In this document: one piece after another, positions 9,139-18,667 of the stretch
Numbering within the stretch: the first letter of the stretch is position 1
How the letters are laid out: the number at the start of each line of letters is the position of its first letter
From: Rhodobacteraceae bacterium CG17_big_fil_post_rev_8_21_14_2_50_63_15
GTDB taxonomy: Bacteria; Pseudomonadota; Alphaproteobacteria; Rhodobacterales; Rhodobacteraceae
DNA length: 64,000 nucleotides
NCBI GenBank assembly: GCA_002783205.1
Contig: PFEY01000050.1
Coordinates: 28,918 to 92,917, forward strand
Direction: 5' to 3'
The notes under the pieces: generated by a model
Told to the model about the DNA's origin: nothing
The model's input: only the letters and a program-made list of their open reading frames with translations
The model's database searches: none
Translations under genes and position numbers: made by a program

Positions 9139-10446
9139 TCAGATATCGACCGTGTTTTCATGTTCCCAGCTTGAGAAATGCGACACATAGGACGTCCATT
9201 CCTGATGCTTGAGTTTCAGATAGGCGGATGAAAACTCGGTGCCCATCATTGCTTTCAGCGTCTTGTCCTTGTCGTATTCGCGCAGCGCGTCCAGAAGGTT
9301 CAGTGGCAGTTTCGGTGTGCCACGCACTGTATGGCCTTGGGTATACATGTCGATGTCATAGCGTTTGCCCGGATCGGCCTTGCTGCGCAGCCCGTCAAGC
9401 CCGGCGGCGATGATCACCGCCTGCAACAGGTAGGGGTTTACCGCGCCATCGGGCAGCCGCAGCTCAAAGCGCCCCGGTCCGGGGACGCGCACCATATGGG
9501 TGCGGTTGTTGCCGGTCCAGGTCACGGTATTGGGGGCCCATGTCGCACCAGAGGTGGTGCGCGGCGCGTTGATCCGCTTGTAGCTGTTGACGGTCGGGTT
9601 GGTGATGGCCGCAAGGGCGCTGGCATGTTTCATGATGCCGCCCAGGAAATTGCGGCCGCGATCGGAAAGCCCGAGTTCCTTGCTGTCATCGGCGAAGGCG
9701 TTCTTCTTGCCGTCCATGTCCCAGACCGAGATATGGGCGTGACAGCCGCTACCGGTCAGGCCCTGAAACGGCTTGGGCATGAAAGTGGCGCGCAATCCGT
9801 GCTTTTCAGCCACCGACTTGAGCATGAATTTGAAGAACGAATGCTTGTCGGCGGTCGGCAGCGCGTCATCATATTTCCAGTTCATCTCGAACTGGCCGGT
9901 CGCGTCTTCGTGGTCGTTCTGATAGGCTTCCCACCCGAGATCGAGCATATAGTCGCAGACCTCGGAAATCACATCATACTGGCGCATCACCGCTTGTTGA
10001 TCGTAGCAGGGTTTTACTGCATTGTCGTGGGGATCGGCGATTTTTGTGCCATCGGCGGTCAGCAGGAAGAATTCGGGTTCCACCCCGGTCTTGATTCGCA
10101 GGCCTTCCTTTGCGGCCTCGTCGACCAGAGAGCGCAGCACGTTGCGCGGTGCCTGATTGACCGGCCTGCCTTCCATTATGCAATTGGCGGCGACCCAGGC
10201 GACCTCGGGCTTCCATGGCAACTGGATCACCGAAGTGGGGTCGGGCACCGCCATCATGTCGGGGTGGGCGGCGGTGAGGTCAAGCCAGGTGGCAAAACCG
10301 GCAAAGCCCGCGCCATCTTCGATCATATCGTTGATCGCCTGCGCCGGAACCAGCTTGGCGCGCTGGCCACCGAACAGGTCGGTATAGGAGATCATGAAGT
10401 ATTTGACGCCTTTTTCTTTGGCGAATTTTGCCAGATCCTTGGCCAT
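9139..10446 (-). CDS. Type III-like glutamine synthetase / gamma-glutamylmethylamide synthetase (GlnT/GmaS type)
   Basis: Glutamine synthetase motifs (EPEFFLL, GSGCHAHISVWD, NRTHMVRVPGPGRFELRLPDGAVNPYL), next to mgs/glx-type genes. Confidence 0.85.
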   Translation of the reverse strand: MAKDLAKFAKEKGVKYFMISYTDLFGGQRAKLVPAQAINDMIEDGAGFAGFATWLDLTAAHPDMMAVPDPTSVIQLPWKPEVAWVAANCIMEGRPVNQAPRNVLRSLVDEAAKEGLRIKTGVEPEFFLLTADGTKIADPHDNAVKPCYDQQAVMRQYDVISEVCDYMLDLGWEAYQNDHEDATGQFEMNWKYDDALPTADKHSFFKFMLKSVAEKHGLRATFMPKPFQGLTGSGCHAHISVWDMDGKKNAFADDSKELGLSDRGRNFLGGIMKHASALAAITNPTVNSYKRINAPRTTSGATWAPNTVTWTGNNRTHMVRVPGPGRFELRLPDGAVNPYLLQAVIIAAGLDGLRSKADPGKRYDIDMYTQGHTVRGTPKLPLNLLDALREYDKDKTLKAMMGTEFSSAYLKLKHQEWTSYVSHFSSWEHENTVDI

Positions 10447-10476
10447 GAACAGTAACTCCCTGTCGTTTTTTGTGGG

Positions 10477-11823
10477 TCAGAAGCCGGTTTTTCCCGGAAT
10501 CCAGTTGGTGCCGGCTAGAGGAACCCCGGCCATGGCGGCGGCTTCGACCGTCAGTGCCACCAGATCTTCGGGTTCCAGATTGTGGACATGGCTCTTGCCA
10601 CAGGCGCGGGCGATGGTCTGCGCCTCCAGCGTCAACACCTTGAGATAGTTGCGCAGTCGGCGCCCGGCATTGATCGGGTCGAAGCGCGCCGCCAGTTCAG
10701 GGTCTTGCGTTGTGATCCCGGCCGGGTCCTGGCCTTCGTGCCAGTCGTCATAGGCCCCGGCGGTGGTGCCAAGCTTGTTGTATTCAGCCTCTAACGCGGG
10801 GTCGTTGTCGCCCATGGCAACCAGCGCCGCCGTGCCGATCGACACCGCGTCGGCCCCAAGCGCCAGCGCCTTGGCGACATCTGCGCCGGTGCGAATGCCG
10901 CCCGAGACGATCAGTTGCACGGTGCGGTGCATCCCAAGATCCTGCAATGCCTTCACTGCTTGCGGGATGCAGGCAAGAATCGGCTGGCCGACGTTTTCGA
11001 TGAACACTTCCTGGGTGGCCGCCGTGCCGCCCTGCATTCCGTCCAGCACCACCACATCGGCCCCGGCCTTGACTGCCAGCGCGGTGTCGTAATAGGGGCG
11101 CGCACCGCCGATCTTGACATAGATCGGCTTTTCCCAATCGGTGATCTCGCGAATTTCGAGGATCTTGATTTCCATGTCATCCGGGCCGGTCCAGTCGGGG
11201 TGACGGCAGGCCGAGCGTTGGTCGATGCCCTTGGGCAGGCTGCGCATTGCCGCCACACGGTCCGAAATCTTCTGCCCCAGCAACATGCCGCCGCCGCCGG
11301 GTTTGGCACCTTGGCCGACCACCAGTTCGATCGCGTCGGCGCGGCGCAGATCGTCGGGGTTCATGCCATAGCGCGACGGTAGGTATTGATAGACGAGCTT
11401 GGTCGAGTGACCGCGCTCTTCTTCGGTCATGCCGCCGTCGCCGGTGGTGGTCGAGGTGCCTGCCAGCGATGCCCCGCGCCCCAATCCCTCTTTTGCCGGA
11501 CCCGACAGCGAGCCAAAACTCATGCCGGCGATAGTGATCGGAATATCAAGTGTGATCGGGTGTTTGGCAAAGCGCCCCCCCAGCACGACCTTGGTTTCGC
11601 ATTTCTCGCGGTAGCCTTCCAGCGGGTAGCGCGAGATCGAAGCACCGAGAAACAGCAGGTCGTCAAAATGTGGCAACCTGCGTTTGGCCCCGGCACCACG
11701 GATATCGTAGATGCCGGTTTCGGCGGCACGGCGAATCTCGGCGTTCACCGCCTGGCTGAAGGTCCAGGACTGGCGCGGCGGAGTGTGGGGAAACTTGCTA
11801 GCAGGAAGGTCGCTCATCGTCAT
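10477..11823 (-). CDS. mgsC: FMN-binding glutamate synthase-like protein (MgsC/GlxD type)
   Basis: GltB FMN-domain motifs: GSLSGPAKEGLGRGASLAGTSTTTGDGGM, AKPGGGGMLLGQK, VVLDGMQGGTAATQEVF, SGGIRTGADVAKALALGADAVSIGTA. Confidence 0.82.
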   Translation of the reverse strand: MTMSDLPASKFPHTPPRQSWTFSQAVNAEIRRAAETGIYDIRGAGAKRRLPHFDDLLFLGASISRYPLEGYREKCETKVVLGGRFAKHPITLDIPITIAGMSFGSLSGPAKEGLGRGASLAGTSTTTGDGGMTEEERGHSTKLVYQYLPSRYGMNPDDLRRADAIELVVGQGAKPGGGGMLLGQKISDRVAAMRSLPKGIDQRSACRHPDWTGPDDMEIKILEIREITDWEKPIYVKIGGARPYYDTALAVKAGADVVVLDGMQGGTAATQEVFIENVGQPILACIPQAVKALQDLGMHRTVQLIVSGGIRTGADVAKALALGADAVSIGTAALVAMGDNDPALEAEYNKLGTTAGAYDDWHEGQDPAGITTQDPELAARFDPINAGRRLRNYLKVLTLEAQTIARACGKSHVHNLEPEDLVALTVEAAAMAGVPLAGTNWIPGKTGF

Positions 11824-11829
11824 TCCCCT

Positions 11830-12522
11830 TCAGTAGGCCGACGCATTGTCGATGTTGAAATTGTAAAGCTTGCGGGCCGAACCGTAGCGCCTGAACTCTT
11901 CTGGCCGGGCCTTTTCGCTGGCCTCGCTGCGGGCCAATAAATCGGCCAGAAGATCAAGATGTTCTGGCCGCATCGGTTTTTCGATGCAGTCGGCCCCAAG
12001 GCTTTTCACCGAACCGCGCACGAAAAGTCGCGCTTCGTAAAGGCTGTCGCCCAGGGCATCTCCGGCGCTGCCCAGCACCACGAGGTTGCCGGTCTGCGCC
12101 ATGAAGGCCGACATGTGGCCAATGTTGCCATGCACCACGATGTCGATGCCCTTCATCGAAATGCCGCAGCGCGAGCTTGCGTTGCCCTTGATCACCAGAA
12201 GTCCGCCGCGACCGGTGGCCCCGGCGTATTGGCTGGCATCGCCATCGATGATGACCGAGCCCGACATCATGTTTTCGGCGACACCCGGCCCGGCGCTGCC
12301 CTGCACCCGGATGGTCGCCTGTTTGTTCATGCCGCCACAATAATAGCCGGTCGAGCCGCGCACCGTGATGTCAAGCGGCGCATCAACCCCGACAGCGATC
12401 GCGTGAGCGCCCTTGGGATTGAGGATCTCCCATTCGGTCTGATTGGTGGGCCGATCCTTCAGGGCGTGAAGGGTCGAATTCAATGCGCGCAGACCCTGCG
12501 ACGCAATATCAAATGTTTGCAT
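11830..12522 (-). CDS. mgsB: GXGXG-domain glutamate synthase-like protein (MgsB/GlxC type)
   Basis: Repeated GxxGxxxG beta-helix pattern (VRGSTGYYCGGMNKQATIRVQGSAGPGVAENMMSGSVIIDGDASQYAGATGRGGLLVIKGNASSRCG). Confidence 0.82.
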   Translation of the reverse strand: MQTFDIASQGLRALNSTLHALKDRPTNQTEWEILNPKGAHAIAVGVDAPLDITVRGSTGYYCGGMNKQATIRVQGSAGPGVAENMMSGSVIIDGDASQYAGATGRGGLLVIKGNASSRCGISMKGIDIVVHGNIGHMSAFMAQTGNLVVLGSAGDALGDSLYEARLFVRGSVKSLGADCIEKPMRPEHLDLLADLLARSEASEKARPEEFRRYGSARKLYNFNIDNASAY

Positions 12523-12523
12523 G

Positions 12524-13420
12524 TCAACGTTCCCAGAAATAGACGGTGGCGGGTTCGGGCTCCCAGACCCGGGCAGAGTCCAGACCCGGAAGGTTGACCA
12601 GCGCGCGGTATTCGGTGCCGAATGCCACATACTGATCCGTTTCGGCCATCACGGCGGGTTTGCAGGCGATCGGATCGCGCACCACGCCAAAGCCGTTTCT
12701 CGTGCCGACAACGAAGGTGAAAAAGCCATCCAGGTCGGTTAGCGTCGCCTCCAGCGCTTCACCAAGCGTGGCCCCCTCTTGCAGCTTGTGGCTGATAAAG
12801 GCGGCAGCAACCTCGGTGTCGTTTTCGGTCTCGAAGGTCATTCCGGCCCGGATCAGGTCGCGGCGGATCGAATTGTGGTTCGACAGCGATCCGTTGTGCA
12901 CCAGACACTGGTCCGGCCCGGTGGAAAACGGGTGGGCGCCCAGGGTAGTCACCGCCGATTCGGTGGCCATTCTTGTGTGGCCGATGCCATGGGTGCCGGC
13001 CATATGGGCGATGTCGAAGCGGGCAAGCACGTCCTTGGGCAGACCGACTTCCTTGTAGATCTCGATCTCCTCGCCGACGCTCATGACATGCGCTGCCGGG
13101 CGCAGGATCCTGACCGCGGCGCGCGCGGCGTCGAGCGATGCAGCGTCAACCGCCAGCACGACATGGGTATCGCGGATCGTGCTGGCGACCGTGCCGCCGA
13201 TCACATTGGCAAGCTCTGCATCGAGGTTTCTGAAGTCGGTTGCCGGATCGGCCGATTGCAACACCAGCTTGGCGCGGCCCTTCTGCGGGCGGCCATAGAT
13301 TGCGATCCCGGCGCTGTCGGGGCCACGGTCTGTCAGGGTGATCAGCATATCGGCCAACAACGCCCCAAGCTGGGGTTCCAGCTTGGGGTCTTTCAGAAAA
13401 AGTCCGGCGATACCACACAT
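12524..13420 (-). CDS. mgsA: Class II glutamine amidotransferase (MgsA/GlxB type)
   Basis: Starts MCGIAGLFLKD (N-terminal Cys nucleophile); GIGHTRMATES, HNGSLSNHN. Confidence 0.85.
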   Translation of the reverse strand: MCGIAGLFLKDPKLEPQLGALLADMLITLTDRGPDSAGIAIYGRPQKGRAKLVLQSADPATDFRNLDAELANVIGGTVASTIRDTHVVLAVDAASLDAARAAVRILRPAAHVMSVGEEIEIYKEVGLPKDVLARFDIAHMAGTHGIGHTRMATESAVTTLGAHPFSTGPDQCLVHNGSLSNHNSIRRDLIRAGMTFETENDTEVAAAFISHKLQEGATLGEALEATLTDLDGFFTFVVGTRNGFGVVRDPIACKPAVMAETDQYVAFGTEYRALVNLPGLDSARVWEPEPATVYFWER

Positions 13421-13712
13421 GGGTTCGACTCCTCGCAACTGTGATCGGTTCACGTTAGCACCGAAATTTACGGCGCTCAACTCCCAAGAAACAAATTTTA
13501 CCACAAGGCAATGGTGGGCGGGGCGGGCACCGAATGGCGGATTCTCAAGCCAAACGACAGGCCGCCAACAGATCACTTGACAGAATGGCTCAGCGGATGT
13601 TTCCTGATGGAAAAAAAAATTGCCGTTCAGGGAAGCCGCAACCGCAAAATGACCGGTGCGCTATGAGTGGAAATCATCAAATCAGGGATTGATAGCATCA
13701 AGGGAGGAAATC

Positions 13713-14027
13713 GTGACGGAATTTATGCAACGAACCGAGACGACGGATCTCACGCAACGCATAGAGGCAATGCATCGGCGAGATCAGTTGGTGGCATGGG
13801 CCTTCGTCATCGGGCTGTGGTTTGCGGTGATCTTCGTGGCGATTGCCACCTGGTCGCTGGCTCCGAGCAGCGCGGCGCGCGTCGTGCTGTGGATTGGCGG
13901 CGCGATCGTGCTGTTGTTCAACACCGCCGCCATCATGGCGATGCTGAAACATTACCGTGAAGACCGCGACTTCATGTATGGGCTGGACATCAAGTTTCTT
14001 GATGCCGCCCGCGCGCTGAAAGGATAG
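13713..14027 (+). CDS. Small membrane protein
   Basis: Two hydrophobic segments (LVAWAFVIGLWFAVIFVAIATW, VVLWIGGAIVLLFNTAAIMAML); AGGGAGGA-like SD before GTG at 13713. Confidence 0.65.
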   Translation: MTEFMQRTETTDLTQRIEAMHRRDQLVAWAFVIGLWFAVIFVAIATWSLAPSSAARVVLWIGGAIVLLFNTAAIMAMLKHYREDRDFMYGLDIKFLDAARALKG

Positions 14028-14030
14028 ATC

Positions 14031-14423
14031 ATGGCCAGATACAAACCGCCCGTGCAAAGCAAATTCAGCCAGATCATCGACGTGATCGTGCTTCTGGTGC
14101 TGGCGATCGGCTCCCTTTATGTGCCTTTGTTTCTGAAACTCGCAGGCAGAACCGTGGCGTCGGTGCCGCAGGACGCACCAACCTGGGAAAGCCTTGGGCA
14201 GAACCCGGTGATGGTCGAAAAGTGGCTGCAACTCGGGTTTCCCGATCCGGCCTCGGCGTCTGATCTGATCACCGCCCGGTTCGACTATTCGTTCTCCTGG
14301 AGCAGTCTTGTGGTGATGGTCGTGGTGATCGTGGGCTATTTCGCGATGATGATCCGGCTTTCCGAAACTGAATATCGCGAAGTGATAGCAGAAAAATTCG
14401 GCCAAGCCGATGGGAGGCTGTGA
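14031..14423 (+). CDS. Small membrane protein
   Basis: Two hydrophobic segments (IIDVIVLLVLAIGSLYVPLFL, LVVMVVVIVGYFAMMI); packed between adjacent ORFs. Confidence 0.7.
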   Translation: MARYKPPVQSKFSQIIDVIVLLVLAIGSLYVPLFLKLAGRTVASVPQDAPTWESLGQNPVMVEKWLQLGFPDPASASDLITARFDYSFSWSSLVVMVVVIVGYFAMMIRLSETEYREVIAEKFGQADGRL

Positions 14424-14590
14424 TGGATATCTGGAATGTGCTGGAATACGTGGCCTGGGGCGCTTCGGTGCTGTTCGGGTTTTTCATCCTTTACGACTGG
14501 TTTGTGACCAACAGCCGCTATTCCGAAGAGGTTCTGACCTCGTCGCGCGAAGGCGAGCTTGAGGCGATGACCGAAGATCAAAGGAATTAG
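14423..14590 (+). CDS. 55-aa single-TM protein
   Basis: Not in the supplied ORF track. MDIWNVLEYVAWGASVLFGFFILYDWFVTNSRYSEEVLTSSREGELEAMTEDQRN*; overlaps the upstream stop and precedes the permease. Confidence 0.6.
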   Translation: MDIWNVLEYVAWGASVLFGFFILYDWFVTNSRYSEEVLTSSREGELEAMTEDQRN

Positions 14591-14599
14591 GGGGCGGGA

Positions 14600-15988
14600 A
14601 TGGCAAACATATCAACATCTGCCCCGGAAAAGGTCGGCCTGCTGCGGGTACTGGGCCCTGCCCATGTCTGGGCGCTTGGCGTCGGCATCGTTCTGGTCGG
14701 TGAATACATGGGCTGGAACTTTGCCGTCGGCAAGGGCGGCGCCTATGCGGCGCTGATTGCCTGCTGGTTCGCGGGGCTGCTTTATACCTGCGTCGCTATG
14801 ATCGATTCCGAGGTCACCTCGACGGTGGCCGCCGCTGGCGGGCAATACACCCAGGCCAAGCATATCGTCGGCCCCCTGATGGCGTTCAACGTCGGGCTTT
14901 ATCTGGTCTTTGCCTATACGATGCTCGAGGCAGCGAACGCGATTACCATCGGCTTTCTGATGGATGCCGTGGCAACGATGACAGGGCACGAAGGGTTGGA
15001 TCAGCGCCCATTCATCGTTCTCGCGATCATGTTTCTGGCCTGGCTCAACTATCGTGGTGTGCTGGCGACGCTGACCTTCAGCCTGGTCATCACCGCCTTT
15101 GCCTTTTCTGCGGTGATCGTGCTGTTCCTGGCAACCGCCGTGCTGACCGGCGACAGCCCGTTGCGCCATGCCGATCTGATGACCGACTTGCCCTATGGCT
15201 GGGTCGGCGTGCTGGCGGCGATGCACTTCGGGCTCTGGTATTACCTGGGGATCGAGGGCACCACCCAGGCCGCTGAAGAGGTGCGCTCGCCGGCCAGATC
15301 CTTGCCGTTCGGCACCTTGGCCGGGATCATGACGCTTCTGATCGCGGCGACATTGACCTGGTATGTCTCCGCCGGATTGATGCCTTGGGAGTATCTGGGG
15401 CAGGCTGGGGTGCCCTTGTTTGATGCGGCTCGGCTGTCGGGCAGCACGCTCCTGATGGTGCTGCTGGGAATCGGGACGTTGTTTGCCACGCTGGCTTCGG
15501 CCAATGGTTGCATCAACGATGCCTCGCGCGCGTGGTTCGCCATGGGGCGCGACCACTACCTGCCCTCGTGGTTCGGCGCGGTGCATCCGACCTATCGCAC
15601 ACCGTTCCGGGCGATCGTGTTTCTGGTGCCGATTGCGCTGATCTTTGCGCTGGGCGCGCCGCTGGATCAGGTGATCACCTTCTCGATCCTGTCGGGGCTC
15701 CTGGAATATACGTTCATGCCGATCAACATGATCATGTTCCGGCGCAAATGGCCGCTTGACAGCATCAAGCGCGGCTATGTCCATCCGTTTCATCCGATTC
15801 CGGCGCTGGTGCTGCTGACGCTTTGTGGCACCACCTATTTCGCGGTGTTTCTGGGCTATGGTACGCAGCTGGTGGCAATGGTGGCATTCTATATCGTGGT
15901 GTCGCTGTGGTTCCACTTCTGGCGCTACCGCTTCGTGAACCGGGGGGCGCAATTCACCATGCCCTGGCCACGACCCAAGGGCTACTGA
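14600..15988 (+). CDS. APC-superfamily permease, ethanolamine permease-like
   Basis: About 12 hydrophobic segments; RVLGPAHVWALGVGIVLVGEYMGWNFAVGKGG resembles the N-terminus of the ethanolamine permease family. Confidence 0.85.
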   Translation: MANISTSAPEKVGLLRVLGPAHVWALGVGIVLVGEYMGWNFAVGKGGAYAALIACWFAGLLYTCVAMIDSEVTSTVAAAGGQYTQAKHIVGPLMAFNVGLYLVFAYTMLEAANAITIGFLMDAVATMTGHEGLDQRPFIVLAIMFLAWLNYRGVLATLTFSLVITAFAFSAVIVLFLATAVLTGDSPLRHADLMTDLPYGWVGVLAAMHFGLWYYLGIEGTTQAAEEVRSPARSLPFGTLAGIMTLLIAATLTWYVSAGLMPWEYLGQAGVPLFDAARLSGSTLLMVLLGIGTLFATLASANGCINDASRAWFAMGRDHYLPSWFGAVHPTYRTPFRAIVFLVPIALIFALGAPLDQVITFSILSGLLEYTFMPINMIMFRRKWPLDSIKRGYVHPFHPIPALVLLTLCGTTYFAVFLGYGTQLVAMVAFYIVVSLWFHFWRYRFVNRGAQFTMPWPRPKGY

Positions 15989-16002
15989 ACCGCGAGTCCT
16001 GC

Positions 16003-16031
16003 CAATGGCCCGCCACCAAGGCGGGCCATTC
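16003..16031 (+). terminator. Candidate terminator hairpin after the permease gene
   Basis: AATGGCCCGCC-ACCAAG-GCGGGCCATT stem-loop, weak T tail. Confidence 0.5.
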
Positions 16032-16050
16032 ATTGCTGAATGGAGGGCGG

Positions 16051-16746
16051 ATGGAAAAGCTGGCGTTTGGCACTTTGGCACTGGGGCTTGCGGCGGCGCT
16101 GCTGGGGCTCATCTGGCATCTGCGGCGGGCGGCGCAGCAACGGGCTGGACTACGCGCCTCCTATCTCGACGATTGCAAGCCGTTGTTCGACACCGGCATC
16201 AAGGCGATCGCGCTTAGTGGTTTTCCGCGCATTTCCGGTCGCTACGGTGGCCGGAGCTTCGATTTGCAAGCCGTGCCAGATACGTTGACCTTCCGCAAGC
16301 TGCCCGCGCTCTGGTTGTTGGTGACGTTGCCCGGGGCGCTACCTGTGCGCGCCACCTTCGATCTGATGCTGCGCCCGACCGGCGGCGAGCCGTTCTCGAA
16401 TTTTCACCACCTGCCCGATCAGATCACGCCACCGCCGGGCTTTCCGTTCGACTGCGCAATCCGCAGCGACAACCCATCCGAGATACCGCCCGAGGCTCTG
16501 TTGCGCCGCTATCTGGGGGTATTTTCCGAGCTGCGCATGAAAGAGTTAGTGATTTCGCCCAAAGGGTTGCGACTGGTCTGGCTGGCTGAAGAGGCTGACC
16601 GCACCCGCTATCTGATGTTCCGAGATGCCGAAATGGGTCGGGTGCCACTCTCCCCTACCATCCTGCGCCCGCTGCTTGACGCGTTGCTGGCGTTGCAGGA
16701 TGACATCGCATCTGATGCCCAAATCAAGGTAAGCCGGACTGCATGA
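16051..16746 (+). CDS. Uncharacterised protein with N-terminal TM segment
   Basis: Start at MEKLAFGTLALGLAAALLGLIWHL; overlaps the next ORF by 4 nt. Confidence 0.6.
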   Translation: MEKLAFGTLALGLAAALLGLIWHLRRAAQQRAGLRASYLDDCKPLFDTGIKAIALSGFPRISGRYGGRSFDLQAVPDTLTFRKLPALWLLVTLPGALPVRATFDLMLRPTGGEPFSNFHHLPDQITPPPGFPFDCAIRSDNPSEIPPEALLRRYLGVFSELRMKELVISPKGLRLVWLAEEADRTRYLMFRDAEMGRVPLSPTILRPLLDALLALQDDIASDAQIKVSRTA

Positions 16747-17027
16747 TGCCATCCTTCCCCCGCCCCCCCTATCCGCCGCTGGTTCTGATTGCGGCGTTGG
16801 TGCTGCCCGGCACCGGCCAGGTGCTGAACCGCGAGCCAGTGCGCGGGCTGATTTTTCTGTTCTTCATCTTGCTGCTGGGCGGATTTACCCTAAAGACCGC
16901 TGCTGCGGATGTGTCGATCGTGGGCAAGTTGGCAGGCGGAATCTTCGTTTATGCGATAGCCGTTCTTGATGCCTACAAGGGCGCCCGGATACGTTTCGAG
17001 GTCTGGCGCCACCAGGCGGGGAACTGA
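16743..17027 (+). CDS. Small membrane protein
   Basis: MMPSFPRPPYPPLVLIAALVLPGTGQVLNREPVRGLIFLFFILLLGG; ATGA coupled to the previous gene. Confidence 0.6.
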   Translation: MMPSFPRPPYPPLVLIAALVLPGTGQVLNREPVRGLIFLFFILLLGGFTLKTAAADVSIVGKLAGGIFVYAIAVLDAYKGARIRFEVWRHQAGN

Positions 17028-17099
17028 CATCTGCCCAAAAATCCGGCATGATGAATCCAGAGTTGGATGACGTGCATTACGGCGACTGAAACGACACCA

Positions 17100-17533
17100 A
17101 GCTGTTGCGCGATCCGCTTCATTCGGGCGCGTTCGGGGTGTTTGATGAGTGCTCGAATACTGAAGCTGAACCAGGCCTCGACATTGGCCTCCCGGTGCTT
17201 TCACTGACAACTTCGGACGCTGCCCTCGAACCGGCGTTGACGTTCCTTGATCCGCGCCTTCTGGGCACTCGTCTGTCCCGGTCGCGCGCCGCCGTCACGC
17301 TGGGCCTGTCGCACCCAAACGCGCGGGCTATCCGGCGCCCCCCCCCAATCTGCCCGCGATCGCCGTCAGCGTCTCGGCTTCGCGCCAATACGCATCGCGG
17401 TGTTCCATCGCCAACCGCATCGCACGTTCGCGGAACTCAGGTGAATGGCGTTGCGGTCTTTTTCTTTTGTGTCTGTTCCACGATAGGCAGTTCTCCGAGA
17501 GTTTTGCCCGCCGACAATCCCGGGGCGGTTCAA
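17100..17533 (-). mobile_element. IS3-family remnant: left terminal repeat plus frameshifted orfA
   Basis: Minus-strand HSPEFRERAMRLAMEHRDAYWREAETLTAIAGRLG then, in another frame, VWVRQAQRDGGARPGQTSAQKARIKE (IS3 OrfA pattern); TGAACCGCCCCGG terminal sequence at 17520-17532. Confidence 0.75.
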
Positions 17534-17664
17534 GATGAGACACTCGCTTGTCTCATTTGCGTCGCTTTGAGACAATTTTGCCTGACCTGGCACCACGAGA
17601 GAAATGGGCGCTCCTGCCTGCGCCAAGCGCAGCGTTATGATCGCGGCAGGAAGGGGAGGACATC

Positions 17665-18651
17665 ATGAATCCATCCAAACAGACGTTGGGCTGGATGTAC
17701 CAGACTATGGTCACCAGCAGGATATTCGAAACCACCATCGAGAAAATCTACATGGAGGGCAAGTCGCCCGTCTTCAACATGGCCAACGGCCCGATTCCCG
17801 GCGAGATGCACCTGTCAAATGGGCAGGAACCGGTAGCGGTCGGGGTCTGCGCCCATCTCGGACCAGAGGACATCGTCACGGCGACCCACCGCCCGCACCA
17901 TCAGGCGATCGCCAAGGGCGTCGATCTCGACCGGATGACGGCAGAGATCTTTGGCAAGGCGACCGGACTGTCGGGCGGGCGCGGCGGTCACATGCACCTC
18001 TTCGATCCGGCGGTGAACTTTGCGTGTGCTGGCATCATCGCCCAGGGGATGGGACCAGCCGTTGGCGCCGCACTGTCGCGCAAGATGCAGAACAAACCGG
18101 GCGTTGCCATCGCCTTCATCGGCGAGGGCGCGGCCAACCAGGGGGCCTTCCACGAGGCGATGAATCTGGCTGCGGTCTGGAAGCTCCCGATGATCTGCGT
18201 GATCGAGGATAATGCCTGGGGTATCTCCGTTGCCAAGGCGGCGGCAACCTCGGTCACGCGCAATGACGTGCGCGCTGCGGCCTACGGCATTCCGGGCCAT
18301 TACGTCGCAGGCAACGATCCGTGGAAAATCTACGAGGTGGCAGGTCAGGCGATTGCCCGCGCCCGCGCCGGTGACGGCCCCACCCTGATCGAGGTCGAGA
18401 CCTATCGCTTGGCCGGGCATTTCATGGGCGATGCCGAGGGCTATCGCCCCAAGGGCGAAAAGGACGGGCTGTTTGCCAAGGATCCAATTCCGGCGATGCG
18501 CAAGCGGTTGGAGGCGGACGGCACCTTCACGGCCGCCGAGCTGGACGCGATGCAAGCAATCGCCGACGCAACTGTGCAGGCGGCAATCCGCTTTGCCCGA
18601 GACAGCGCCGAACCAAGGCCAGAGGACGCGCTGACAGCCGTTTTCGCGTGA
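17665..18651 (+). CDS. TPP-dependent 2-oxoacid/acetoin dehydrogenase E1 alpha subunit
   Basis: GGRGGHMHLFD, IGEGAANQGAFHEAMNLAAVWKLPMICVIEDNAWGISV. Confidence 0.93.
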   Translation: MNPSKQTLGWMYQTMVTSRIFETTIEKIYMEGKSPVFNMANGPIPGEMHLSNGQEPVAVGVCAHLGPEDIVTATHRPHHQAIAKGVDLDRMTAEIFGKATGLSGGRGGHMHLFDPAVNFACAGIIAQGMGPAVGAALSRKMQNKPGVAIAFIGEGAANQGAFHEAMNLAAVWKLPMICVIEDNAWGISVAKAAATSVTRNDVRAAAYGIPGHYVAGNDPWKIYEVAGQAIARARAGDGPTLIEVETYRLAGHFMGDAEGYRPKGEKDGLFAKDPIPAMRKRLEADGTFTAAELDAMQAIADATVQAAIRFARDSAEPRPEDALTAVFA

Positions 18652-18667
18652 GCATCAGAGGGAGGAG

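Noticed and set aside
14612-16081. 489-aa minus-strand ORF opposite the APC permease
   Set aside because: Low-complexity R/H/Q-rich translation without domains; the permease strand is clearly coding
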